Below, in pieces: positions 49,815 to 58,550 of a stretch of DNA of 64,000 bases. The notes beneath the pieces were generated by a model. The model saw nothing but the letters and a program-made list of their open reading frames with translations. It made no database searches and was not told the DNA's origin. The stretch is from assembly GCA_965277595.1 (NCBI GenBank), contig CBDIDH010000002.1, positions 1,488,001-1,552,000 on the forward strand, written 5' to 3'. Position 1 is the stretch's first letter. The number at the start of each line of letters is the position of its first letter. This DNA is from CBDIDH01 sp965277595. GTDB lineage: Bacteria; Planctomycetota; Planctomycetia; Isosphaerales; Isosphaeraceae. A program made the position numbers and the translations under genes.

Positions 49815-52800
49815 TCAAGGCGCTTTGGCCTCGTCGCGGTACGGTTTTTCCTCGTGGTAAAGCGCCAGCCGAGCGACAAGTTTGTCGTGGTCGGCGGACC
49901 CTTCCGGCAGGGCGGCGATGGCCTTTTCCTGCCATTCGACGGCCGCCGGGAAATTACCGGCCTCAGCGTGCGCGGCGGCCAGGGTGTCGAGCACGGCGTA
50001 CGCCTTCCAGTTCGACAATTCACAGGAACGCGTGGCCGCGGCGACAGCCTTATGACCGTCGCGGATCGCGTCCACGGGGCAGGTGGCCAGAAGCCAGCCG
50101 AGGCTGTTCTGGGCGTTGCCGTTGTTCGGGTCGAGCCGGATCGTGGCTTCCAGATCGGACCGGGCAAGGTCGAATCGGCCTTTCCACAGGTGAACGCTCC
50201 CTCTCATCTGATAGGCAACGGAACTCCTGGGGTTGAGCCGGATCGCCTCGTCACAATCGGCGACCGCCTTGTCCTCCTCTTTACGGGCAAGAAAGGCCGT
50301 GGCCCTGTAGATGTGGAATTCGGAATTCGTCGGGTCGAGCCGGATCGCCTCGGAATGGTCGGCGACAGCTTTCTCGTACTCGCCCTTGAGGAACCTGACT
50401 CCGCCCCGGCGAGCGAAGGCGTCGGCCGACGTCGGGTCGAGCCGGATCGCCTCGTCAAAATCGGCGATCGCGGAATCGTACTCCTTGGTCGCGTACCGAA
50501 GGTTACCACGCTGGAGGAAGTTCCGGGAATCGAGAGGATTGAACCGGATTGCCTCGGAGGCATCATTGATCGCCCTGTCGAGTTGCCCCTTTTCCCTCCA
50601 GGTCAAACTTCGATGGAGAAAATAGTCCGCATGCTGAGGGGTGAGTCGGATGGCCTCGTCGTAATCCGCGAGGGATTTCTCATAGTCCTGTTTGAGAAAA
50701 TACGAGTAGCCGCGGCCGGCGTGGGCAAGGTCGTTGTTCGGATTGTCGCGGAGCACGTCGTCAAAGACCGCGATCGCGCGATCGATCTCGCCCTTGTTGT
50801 TGAAGCACGCCCCGCGACCGCAGAGGACCAGGGCGCGGTCGTCGCCCCGTGAGAGCGCCTCGTCGTAATCGGCGAGGGACTTGTCGAACTCTTTGCGGGC
50901 GTAGAACGATTCCGCGCGCGATCGGTAGAGCCAGGGCACGAGCGGAGCGAGTCGAATCGCCTCGTCATAATCCGCGATCGCCGCCTGATGATCGCCTTTT
51001 CTCGCCTCCGCATAGGCACGCTGCGAGTATCCGTTGGGGTTGTCGGGCGTGAGCGCGATCAGTTCGGTGCCGTCGGCGAGCGCCGCATCGTAATCCTGCT
51101 TCGCAAACTGAAGCTTGAGGCGAGCGATAAGGATCGGGACGGCCCGGTCCGGGTCGAGCCGGAGGGCCTCGGAATAATCGGCAATGGCTTTCTCATAATC
51201 CTTTTTGCCGGCGAGAGCCTGGGCGCGAAACTCGAACGCCGCGGACGACTTCGGGTTGATCCGGATCGCCTCGGTGAAGTCGGCCAGGGCCTGATCGGGC
51301 TCGTTCCTCTGGAGCCGGAGCCTGCCACGGTTCAAGCGGAGATCGAAGTCATCGGGCTTGAACTTCATCGCCTCGTCAAAATCGGCGAGGGCCCTGGCGG
51401 TCTCTCCCTGACGCGTGTAAATCTCGGCGCGGAACTCAAAGGCTTCGGGATTCCCGGGGTCGAGCCGGATCGCCTCGGAATAGTCGGCGATCGCGCCCGG
51501 TTCGTCGCGTTTGAGATTCTTCACGAAGCCGCGGCCGACAAACGCGGAATACTCGTCCGGCTTGAGTCGGATCGCCTCGGAATAATCGGCGAATGCCGCG
51601 TCAAGATCCCCTTTCTCGCGGTATTCCGAGCCTCGATAAATGTACCCCGTGGGCTCGGTCGGGTTCAGCCGGATCAACTCCTGAAAATCGGCGAGGGCCG
51701 CGTCGTGGTCGCCCCGATTTGATCGCGCCTCCCCGCGGGCGTAGTACGCGCGTTCATTCTTCGGGTCGAGCTTGATGGCCTCGGAGAAGTCCGCGAGAGC
51801 GTCTTCGACCTCGCCTTTCTTGAGCAGGTCGTCGCCGCGATCGATATAAGGCTCGGCGACCTTCGGCTCAAGCCGAATGGCCTCGGAGAAGTCGTTGATC
51901 GCCTTGTCGTGCTCGTTGAGGCTATCCCGAGCGTGGCCGCGGTGATGGAACCAGAGAGCCTGTTTCGGGTCGAGCCGGATGGCATCGGTCAGGTCGTCCG
52001 CCGCTCGGGCGTAATCCTGAGTCTCCGAGAGCAAGAAGAGGCCGCGACTGCTGAAGGTCAGGGCAGAATTCGGGGCGAGCCGGACGGCCTCATCATAATC
52101 GGCAAGGGCTCCGTCTCGATCCGCCTTTGCCCTCCGAACGTGGGCACGCGTGAGGTAGCCGCCGTGCCAGGTCGGGTCAAGCCGGAGACACGCCTCGGCG
52201 TCGGCCGTGGCCCCGTCGACATTTCCTTTCGCGAACCGGACCTGGGCACGCTGGACGTAGGTCTCTGGATTGCGATTGTCGAGCCGGATCGCCTCGTCAA
52301 GGTCGGCCAGGGCCTGGTCAAAGTTTGTCTTCGAGATCGACAGGTAGGCCCGATCGGCATACGCCAGGGCCAGGCCGGGGTCGAGCTTGATCGCCTCGTC
52401 GAAATCCGCCTTCGCGGCCTCGAAATCCAGCTTGGCCGCGTGGGTCTGGCCTCGCATGCAGACGGGGATGGCCGCCCCGGGGTGCTCGCGAATCTCCTCG
52501 GTGAACCTGTCGATCGCTTGATCGATCGGATAGACCTCGTCGCGGTTCACGATTCCGGAGACGCCGTCGGCCACCACCTTGAGCCTTGGGCCGTCGATCC
52601 CTGTCACCCGGTAGCGAAAGGCCCGCCGGCCGGTGGCGACGATTTTCTCGCCGTCCTTCACCGCGACATCGGGCGATCGGAGCACGACCTCGGTGCCCTC
52701 GGCAATCGCCTTGTCCGCCTCATCGCCGAGCGCCGCCAGGTGCGGCACCAGGCACCCGGCCACGACGACCCACGCGCCAAGCTGGGCGATCCTTCCCGAG

Positions 52801-52826
52801 CCAACCGGATGCCTTGCGAGCTTCAT
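49815..52826 (-). CDS. Exported giant TPR protein
   Basis: A signal peptide (LGAWVVVAGCLVPHLAALGDEA) is followed by a small SH3-like region (EGTEVVLRSPDVAVKDGEKIVATG ... VNRDEVYPIDQAIDRFTEEI). About 24-25 tandem tetratricopeptide repeats follow with the consensus AIADYDEAIRLDP. The repeats would build a long superhelical protein-binding surface. GGAGGAGG lies 8 bases before ATG 52826; a longer reading to 52886 lacks a signal at its start. Partners are unknown; the same strand continues from the HEAT-repeat gene upstream. The repeat DNA is strongly self-similar. Confidence 0.88.
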   Translation of the reverse strand: MKLARHPVGSGRIAQLGAWVVVAGCLVPHLAALGDEADKAIAEGTEVVLRSPDVAVKDGEKIVATGRRAFRYRVTGIDGPRLKVVADGVSGIVNRDEVYPIDQAIDRFTEEIREHPGAAIPVCMRGQTHAAKLDFEAAKADFDEAIKLDPGLALAYADRAYLSISKTNFDQALADLDEAIRLDNRNPETYVQRAQVRFAKGNVDGATADAEACLRLDPTWHGGYLTRAHVRRAKADRDGALADYDEAVRLAPNSALTFSSRGLFLLSETQDYARAADDLTDAIRLDPKQALWFHHRGHARDSLNEHDKAINDFSEAIRLEPKVAEPYIDRGDDLLKKGEVEDALADFSEAIKLDPKNERAYYARGEARSNRGDHDAALADFQELIRLNPTEPTGYIYRGSEYREKGDLDAAFADYSEAIRLKPDEYSAFVGRGFVKNLKRDEPGAIADYSEAIRLDPGNPEAFEFRAEIYTRQGETARALADFDEAMKFKPDDFDLRLNRGRLRLQRNEPDQALADFTEAIRINPKSSAAFEFRAQALAGKKDYEKAIADYSEALRLDPDRAVPILIARLKLQFAKQDYDAALADGTELIALTPDNPNGYSQRAYAEARKGDHQAAIADYDEAIRLAPLVPWLYRSRAESFYARKEFDKSLADYDEALSRGDDRALVLCGRGACFNNKGEIDRAIAVFDDVLRDNPNNDLAHAGRGYSYFLKQDYEKSLADYDEAIRLTPQHADYFLHRSLTWREKGQLDRAINDASEAIRFNPLDSRNFLQRGNLRYATKEYDSAIADFDEAIRLDPTSADAFARRGGVRFLKGEYEKAVADHSEAIRLDPTNSEFHIYRATAFLARKEEDKAVADCDEAIRLNPRSSVAYQMRGSVHLWKGRFDLARSDLEATIRLDPNNGNAQNSLGWLLATCPVDAIRDGHKAVAAATRSCELSNWKAYAVLDTLAAAHAEAGNFPAAVEWQEKAIAALPEGSADHDKLVARLALYHEEKPYRDEAKAP

Positions 52827-53150
52827 AGGTTGTTCCTCCTCCAGGCGATCCGACCCGAACCTGAGCACGGACCAGGGTCGGCCCATTTTTCCCGGATCAT
52901 CACGGCCGAACGTTTGAATGCGATGACGTCTTCAAAAAATACCGTGAGACAATCCCGTCCGCCAGAAAAACCTGACCCTCTTGTTGGATTGCGAGATGTT
53001 CTTATCCCTTCAAGACCGTATCACCATGAAAGTTATTTCCTGATCATTAGAAAATTGATCGCAATGGCATGGGTCAACGACCCAAAGAGCATGATATCTT
53101 CGTTGGCCCTATGTCCTTTCGCAACAATCCCAAGCCTCCACGCCCAGGAT
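52827..53150. other. 324-base AT-richer spacer, no gene seen
   Basis: This region between two minus-strand repeat-protein genes is AT-richer (53020-53120) than its neighbours and should hold the TPR gene promoter. No conserved boxes or RNA were recognised. Confidence 0.4.
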
Positions 53151-55952
53151 TTACCAGGCCCCGGGTCGGATGATCCAGAACCCGGATTTGCTGGCACTGC
53201 AGCTAAGAGCCCGTTCGGCGTCTCCGCGGATGGCGGGGCTGGGATCGTCAAGGGCCAGGCGAAGGGCCTGAGTGGCGGGGGCGGCGGCGGGGCCGAACTC
53301 CATCAGCGAGGTCATGGCTCCCCGACGCATCGCCTCGTCGTCTTCACGAAGGACTCGCAGGAGCGCGGGGAGGGCCTCGGGCGCGACCTCCGGGCCGAGC
53401 ATCCCCAGCGCGGAAACGGCCTGCAATCGAGCCGGCCGACTGCCATGATCCAGAACGGCGAGCAGTCTCGGAAGCACCTTTTCCGTCGGTCGGATCAATC
53501 CAAGCTGATGCCCCGCCGCGTTCCGAATGTTCTCAACGGGGTCAACAAGCTGCGTCAGAAGTGTCGGAACCACCAGGTCGGACCGAATGCCGATCAGGCC
53601 AAGCGCCCGGATCGCCCAGACACGGAAGTTGATCGAGGGATCGTGCTCGGCCAACGTCTTCAAGGCCAGGAGGATCGACTCATCCGCCGCCGGTCCGACC
53701 CGACCGAGCGCCACGATGACGTGGACCTTGACCGATCCATCAAGGTCGTTCAGCGCCCGGATCATGACCGGGGCGGCGCTCTCTGCCTTCGGACCCATCG
53801 ACCCCAGGGCCGCCGCGGCGGCGTTGCGCACGTTGACATTCGGGTCTTCCGCCAGCGCGATGCTCAGCGCCGCGATCGCCTCGCGATGGCCAGGCGCCAC
53901 TTTCCCAAGAGCCGTCGCCGCGAGGACGCGAGGCCCCGGCATTTCATCGTGGATCGCCGTCAAGAGAGCCGGGATCGCGGCGTCCGCCTTGCGGCCAAGC
54001 CTCGCCAGCGCCGCGGCCGCGGTGGCGCGGACGTTCGGAGCAGGATCGCGGAGGATCTTGCGAAGCGCTTCGGTCAAAACGTTGGGATCAAGATCCAACT
54101 GCGCCGCCAATTCTGGCCGGACCAGGTCGCAGACGGCCGCCCTGCGAATGGAAACGTCCCGGTTGTGAAGGCCATCGAACGCCTCGTCGGTCGTTTCGAG
54201 CTGGATCGGACTGACCACCTTCAGGGCTCGTTCGGCCGCCTTGCGAACGTATTCGATCTCGTCGTCGAGCGCCACCAGAAGCGCCGCGGTGGCCACCTGG
54301 GCGGAAGGTCCAAACTCGCCGAGGATTTCCGCCGCCTCGCGTCGGAGGTTCCGATCTTCCGTTCGGAGCAGGCGGATGATCACTGGAACCGCCTCTTTGG
54401 CGGCGTCCTCGCCATAGCTGGCGAGCGAATGCCCGGCGCTGCCGCGAACCCAGAAATCCTGGTCCCTCAAGGCATCTTGAAGCGCCCGCGAGGCGGCGGT
54501 TTTCTCCGACCCGTCAAAGCCGCCGAGAGCCCTCGCCGCATTGCCGCGAACGATGGATTGCGGGTCGTTCAGGGCCTCGATCAGCGCCGGAACCGCCTTC
54601 CTGGGTGGCGGCTTGAGATGCCCGAGGGTACTTGCGGCTTGCCAGCGGCGATCCACCTCGTTCGCCTTCAGCAATCGAATCAGGGCCTCGACGAGCGGCA
54701 GGTCATCTCCGCGACCGATTTGCTGGATCGCGTTGAAGATCGCGGAGTCTGGTATCGAGCGGTCGGCCGGGCCAGGTCCCCGGCCTTCGGCCAGGGCGAT
54801 CAGGGTCGGCAGCGCGACGGCGGCCTTCGGGCCAAGCTTCGTCAGAGATTCGAGGGCGCGCTGTCGATCGGCTGGCGAGTCGGCTTCGAGCATTTTCTGA
54901 AAAACGACGACGCCTTGCTGTTCGGCCTCGGGGCCGATCTTCTCAAGAACGTCGAGGGCAAAATCACCGAGGTTTTTCCTCGCCTTTTGCCAATCCTCAT
55001 TGGTGATCAGACTGGTTCCATCTCCGGACTGTCGCCAGAACCGTTTGATGAAGTCAGGATCATTCTTGCCAGCGTCCCGCGCAGTCAAGACCCGGAGGAT
55101 CGCCGGGACCGCCGGTTTCGCGGTCGGACCAAGTCGGCCAAGCAGGTAGAGTGATCCCAAACGATCCGCCAGGTTGCTTGATTCCAGAGGATTGGCCAGG
55201 ATCTTGACGGCTGGTTCCGCGATCGAGCCGAACCGGGCGAGCCCCACCGTGGCTTCAAGACGGTCCGGCGGCTCGCTGCTTCGGAGTCGTTGCAAGAGGA
55301 TGGCGACCGCCCGCCGCCGGGTCTCGTCGTCGAGCCGGGCCAGGTCATCGACAACGATGAGGCGGATGCCTGGCTCCTTGTCGTGGAGCGTCGCCAGAAG
55401 CAGGGGAGAGAGATCGGGAGTCGGACCGCCTGACCATTGAATGGCGTCATGGAGCAAGGTCGCGGCCCGCTGCCTGATCCAGGGGTCTGGGTTCGTCAGC
55501 GCCGACTTGCCAAGAAGCGGCCCGAGCGTCGAGGCCGTCGGCTTGATCCGGTCCAGGGCGACGGCCGGTTCAACCCGCATGTAAAAGCTGCCCTGCCATT
55601 GCCATCGCGGCGAGTGAAAGTCCTCAACGTCCACCTGACTGACCAGGGCCTTGACCAGCGCGGGCGAGGTGGAACCAAATCGATCCATCGCCCAGGCGGC
55701 GCAATCGCAGACCCCCTGATCCGAATCGTTCAGGGCGGCCAGCAGTAAGGGTTCCGCGAATTTGCCCTTGATCGGGCCGAGCATGCCCAGTTGAACCGCG
55801 GCGGCCATGCGTTCCTGAGGATTGCCATGTTTCAGGCGATAAACCGGGCCGAGATCGGGCGGTTTCCTCAGCCATGCCATCGCGAGAGCGATAACAACAA
55901 TCAGGCCCATCAACGTCCGCATCCGCCAGCGCGTGCGCAGGGCAAAAAGCAT
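53151..55952 (-). CDS. Membrane-anchored HEAT-repeat protein
   Basis: One membrane helix near the N-terminus (MRTLMGLIVVIALAMAWL) is followed by about 20-22 HEAT/PBS-lyase-like repeats (for example VRNAAAAALGSMGPKAESAAPVMIRALND and LRREAAEILGEFGPSAQVATAALLVALDD). These make an elongated scaffold for protein contacts, probably outside the membrane. At 933 residues it is typical of planctomycete HEAT proteins. The start has little Shine-Dalgarno. No enzyme domain was seen. Confidence 0.87.
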   Translation of the reverse strand: MLFALRTRWRMRTLMGLIVVIALAMAWLRKPPDLGPVYRLKHGNPQERMAAAVQLGMLGPIKGKFAEPLLLAALNDSDQGVCDCAAWAMDRFGSTSPALVKALVSQVDVEDFHSPRWQWQGSFYMRVEPAVALDRIKPTASTLGPLLGKSALTNPDPWIRQRAATLLHDAIQWSGGPTPDLSPLLLATLHDKEPGIRLIVVDDLARLDDETRRRAVAILLQRLRSSEPPDRLEATVGLARFGSIAEPAVKILANPLESSNLADRLGSLYLLGRLGPTAKPAVPAILRVLTARDAGKNDPDFIKRFWRQSGDGTSLITNEDWQKARKNLGDFALDVLEKIGPEAEQQGVVVFQKMLEADSPADRQRALESLTKLGPKAAVALPTLIALAEGRGPGPADRSIPDSAIFNAIQQIGRGDDLPLVEALIRLLKANEVDRRWQAASTLGHLKPPPRKAVPALIEALNDPQSIVRGNAARALGGFDGSEKTAASRALQDALRDQDFWVRGSAGHSLASYGEDAAKEAVPVIIRLLRTEDRNLRREAAEILGEFGPSAQVATAALLVALDDEIEYVRKAAERALKVVSPIQLETTDEAFDGLHNRDVSIRRAAVCDLVRPELAAQLDLDPNVLTEALRKILRDPAPNVRATAAAALARLGRKADAAIPALLTAIHDEMPGPRVLAATALGKVAPGHREAIAALSIALAEDPNVNVRNAAAAALGSMGPKAESAAPVMIRALNDLDGSVKVHVIVALGRVGPAADESILLALKTLAEHDPSINFRVWAIRALGLIGIRSDLVVPTLLTQLVDPVENIRNAAGHQLGLIRPTEKVLPRLLAVLDHGSRPARLQAVSALGMLGPEVAPEALPALLRVLREDDEAMRRGAMTSLMEFGPAAAPATQALRLALDDPSPAIRGDAERALSCSASKSGFWIIRPGAW

Positions 55953-56126
55953 GACGGGTCAGCCTCGGATCTCGCTGAAAAAAGGGGGGGAAATGGCCGA
56001 GATCGAGTGCCACGTTTTTCGCGGCTCACAATTTTCGCTGTGCGGCAATCTCCTCGGCCATCATGCATGATGCCTGACGCGGCCTCGCGCCGCCAGACTT
56101 GAGCCAACGGGACTTGATCCCTGGAT

Positions 56127-56264
56127 TTACTTGCCCAGCATCTTGGCGCCGATGAAAACGACAATCGCGCCCAGAACGCCGCCGCCGCAAAGCATGTACG
56201 CCGCGGAATAACGCCAGGCCGAGACCGCGAAGAGCAGAGGTTCCGTGTAGTCCACGAGTATCAC
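56127..56264 (-). CDS. 45-residue membrane protein
   Basis: From GTG 56264 the frame reads (M)ILVDYTEPLLFAVSAW, then RYSAAYMLCGGGVLGAIVVFIGAKMLGK. It has one strong hydrophobic helix (AAYMLCGGGVLGAIVVFIGA) with a basic C-terminus. Codon third positions are GC-rich. No clear Shine-Dalgarno is present, and an internal GTG (56255) is an alternative start. The fold suggests a single-span membrane peptide; function unknown. Confidence 0.5.
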   Translation of the reverse strand: MILVDYTEPLLFAVSAWRYSAAYMLCGGGVLGAIVVFIGAKMLGK

Positions 56265-56739
56265 CTGTCAGGTCGTGAAACGCCTTGGAATTTTTCCAAA
56301 GTGGAGCCAGGCCCCACACGACGTGGGGAAATCGGCAAAACGTATGCCACGACAGAAAACAGACAGAAGCCGAGCATCGATTGCGAGTGACCGAAAGTTG
56401 CGAAACGAAGCCCTGGCCTGTCATGCCGACCTTGAGCTGTTCCCCTGGCCATTTTGGGCGGGAAAAGGGGAGTGGTCGGGGTTGACCGGTCGTTGAGGGA
56501 GACGTAAGGTTCGGGCGGTCGGGGCTGACCTCTCAAGGAAGGGGGCGTCAGGTCCGATCCAGCTTGGGTCCGTTCGGACTCAATAAATTGTCTCAAGTCT
56601 GACGATAACGTCTGCGGAAGGGCAGGGCCGGCGGCCTGAAAGGGTGACGGATCACCCTTTGAGAAGACAGGGCGGTCGGCCAGCGCGGCGAGCAAGCAAG
56701 CGATTAAGCGAGCGAGCTAACCCCAGGGAGGGGGCGAGC
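56265..56739. other. 475-base spacer with a 9-bp hairpin
   Basis: No gene was recognised. AAAGGGTGA (56639-56647) pairs perfectly with TCACCCTTT (56652-56660) around a CGGA tetraloop, about 80 bases before the TPR lipoprotein gene. This could be a leader structure of that gene. The rest holds GC-rich low-complexity sequence. Confidence 0.45.
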
Positions 56740-57633
56740 ATGCGGCGCGGGTCCGTCATCGCCGTGGACAGGACCGCGATCCTCGCGGTCGCGCTGGCGG
56801 TCTCGGGCTGCGCGGGGTTTCATCCCCTCCACGGACCCAAGACCCGGGCGGCGGCGGCGCTCGCCTGGCAGACGGCGCGTTGCCAGGAATTGAGCAAGAA
56901 AGCGCAGGCGGCGATCGATCGCCACGACGACGCCGAGGCCGTCCGGCTCTTGCGCCAGCTTGTCGCCACCGAGCCAGGCTCGGCCGAGGCTCATCACCGG
57001 CTCGGCCGGGTCCTTCAGACTCAGGGCCGACTTGCCGAGGCCGAGGCCGAATACCGCCGCGCCCTCGCCTTTGACCCCGATTACGTCGCCGCGATGACCG
57101 CGCTCGGCTCGATCGAAGACGCCCGGCGGCGGCCGATGTCGGCCCTTTCGCGCTACGACGAGGCGATCGAGCTCGACCCGAACCAGGGCGAGGCCCACCT
57201 CTTGCGCGGCAAGGCCCTTGAGGAACTGGGTCGAACCGACGAGGCGCTTGCCGCCTATTTCCGATCCCTGGAGTTTGCCCCGAACTCGGCCGACGTCCGC
57301 CTCCGTGTCGCCACGATGCAGCTTACCCTCAACGAGCCCGATCAGGCTCTCGCCCGGCTCGATGCCCTGGCCGAGGAAGACCCCGAGAACGCCGAGGCCC
57401 GCCATCAGCGCGGTCGAGCCCACCTGGCCCTGCACCACCTTCCCGAGGCCCTTGACGACCTCCGTTTCGCCGCCTCGAAGCTGCCCAATCGCCCCGACGT
57501 CCATTATCACCTGGCCATCGCCCAGGAAGCCGACCACGAAACCCAGGCCGCCCTCGCCTCGACCGAGCGCGCCCTCACGCTCGCCCCCAGCTATGCCGAG
57601 GCCCGCGCCCTGAGTGAGAAACTCCGTCGTTGA
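56740..57633 (+). CDS. TPR lipoprotein
   Basis: A signal with lipobox (ILAVALAVSGC, Cys 24) is followed by about seven tetratricopeptide repeats (AEAHHRLGRVLQTQGRLAEAEAEYRRALAFDPDY; GEAHLLRGKALEELGRTDEALAAYFRSLEFAPN). It should be an envelope lipoprotein acting as a protein-binding scaffold, in the style of PilF or NlpI. ATG 56740 follows AGGGAGGGGG closely; the longer reading from 56644 is low-complexity. A heptamer hairpin array follows the stop. Confidence 0.85.
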   Translation: MRRGSVIAVDRTAILAVALAVSGCAGFHPLHGPKTRAAAALAWQTARCQELSKKAQAAIDRHDDAEAVRLLRQLVATEPGSAEAHHRLGRVLQTQGRLAEAEAEYRRALAFDPDYVAAMTALGSIEDARRRPMSALSRYDEAIELDPNQGEAHLLRGKALEELGRTDEALAAYFRSLEFAPNSADVRLRVATMQLTLNEPDQALARLDALAEEDPENAEARHQRGRAHLALHHLPEALDDLRFAASKLPNRPDVHYHLAIAQEADHETQAALASTERALTLAPSYAEARALSEKLRR

Positions 57634-57636
57634 TTG

Positions 57637-57752
57637 AGGACAAAGGGCCAAGGACAGAGGACAGATTTTGCCCTTTGTCCTTTGCCCTTTGCCCTTTGCC
57701 CTTTGCCCTTTGCCCTTTGCCCTTTGCCCTTTGCCCTTTGCCCTTTGCCCTT
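57637..57752. repeat. Heptamer inverted array behind the TPR lipoprotein gene
   Basis: AGGACAAAGGGC (57637-57648) pairs perfectly with GCCCTTTGTCCT (57670-57681), a 12-base stem. The right arm runs on into about ten GCCCTTT units. It starts 4 bases after the stop codon. Confidence 0.9.
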
Positions 57753-57876
57753 CTGAAACCAGGAAACACCCTGCGAGCGACCTGGCCTGATCCTTGACGG
57801 TCTCCAGCGGCTCGTTGATAATGTCAAAGCGTGGCCCGTGTGTTGAGAGGGCGTCAAAAGCAGCGAGAGGCCCGTG

Positions 57877-58404
57877 ATGCGCTGGGGATGTCCGGCACGA
57901 CGTCGGAACGGCCGAATCGTGGGGATCAGCCTGCTGATTCTCAGCCTGATCACACATGCGCCGTTGCCGCAGCCGGATTTTCATAATATTCGCCACCACG
58001 ACGGCCAGGGCGAGGTCTGCGAGCATCACGACCATCTGCTCCGCTGGCACCCCGGCGCGACCCTGGCCAATGATGTCGCCGTGCTGCACTGGCACTGGTT
58101 TCTCCCCGGCCCGTCCGGCTCGAATCCCCTACCTGAAGGTTCCGGCGCCGCGGTTCACGCCCACGTTCCTCCCTGGCAAGCCACGACGCTCGACGACGCC
58201 CCGCGCCTCGCCGCGCCTCTGCATCTGGCCTGGTCGCTGACAAGGGCCGCGCCGAATCCCATCGACCCCTTCGCCCTCGTGATTCCCGGCCCGGCCCAAA
58301 CTGGGTTCAAGGCCGACGTCGGCCCGCGCCCGCCTCTGGCCTTCAGCGCCACCTTTGCGCCCGGAATCTCGACACTCGCCCGGCTCCAGCGCTGGACCTG
58401 CTGA
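57877..58404 (+). CDS. Histidine-rich putative exported metal-binding protein
   Basis: An N-terminal hydrophobic stretch (GRIVGISLLILSLITHAPLP) may be a signal peptide. The mature part of about 145 residues has many His clusters (FHNIRHHDGQ, CEHHDHLLRWHPG, VLHWHW, VHAHV). It lies directly upstream of a CusB/CusA-type metal efflux pair on the same strand, so a periplasmic metal-binding or metal-delivery role is inferred. ATG 57877 is preferred to GTG 57874 from GAGAGG spacing. No named family was recognised. Confidence 0.65.
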   Translation: MRWGCPARRRNGRIVGISLLILSLITHAPLPQPDFHNIRHHDGQGEVCEHHDHLLRWHPGATLANDVAVLHWHWFLPGPSGSNPLPEGSGAAVHAHVPPWQATTLDDAPRLAAPLHLAWSLTRAAPNPIDPFALVIPGPAQTGFKADVGPRPPLAFSATFAPGISTLARLQRWTC

Positions 58405-58457
58405 CCCCTTCGCTCTCCCGAGCGTGATCCTCGATACAAACACACATAAAAAAGGCC

Positions 58458-58486
58458 GATCGCGTCAGGGGTTTCCCGGCGCGATC
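58458..58486. terminator. Hairpin in the leader of the efflux genes
   Basis: GATCGCG (58458-58464) pairs with CGCGATC (58480-58486) around 15 bases that can form an inner GGG-CCC stem. On the minus strand it is followed by GGCC and six T, a classical terminator shape for minus-strand transcripts; on the plus strand it could be an attenuator before the adaptor gene. Confidence 0.5.
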
Positions 58487-58550
58487 CGACCTGGCGCCCA
58501 GTTCCGGCGTCGGTCGGGTCACGTTCCCGGGAGGGAGGCGTTCTCTAATC

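Noticed and set aside
51909..55154. 1081-residue plus-strand frame across the TPR and HEAT genes
   Set aside because: It runs antisense through two real repeat-protein genes and their spacer, with no domain pattern.
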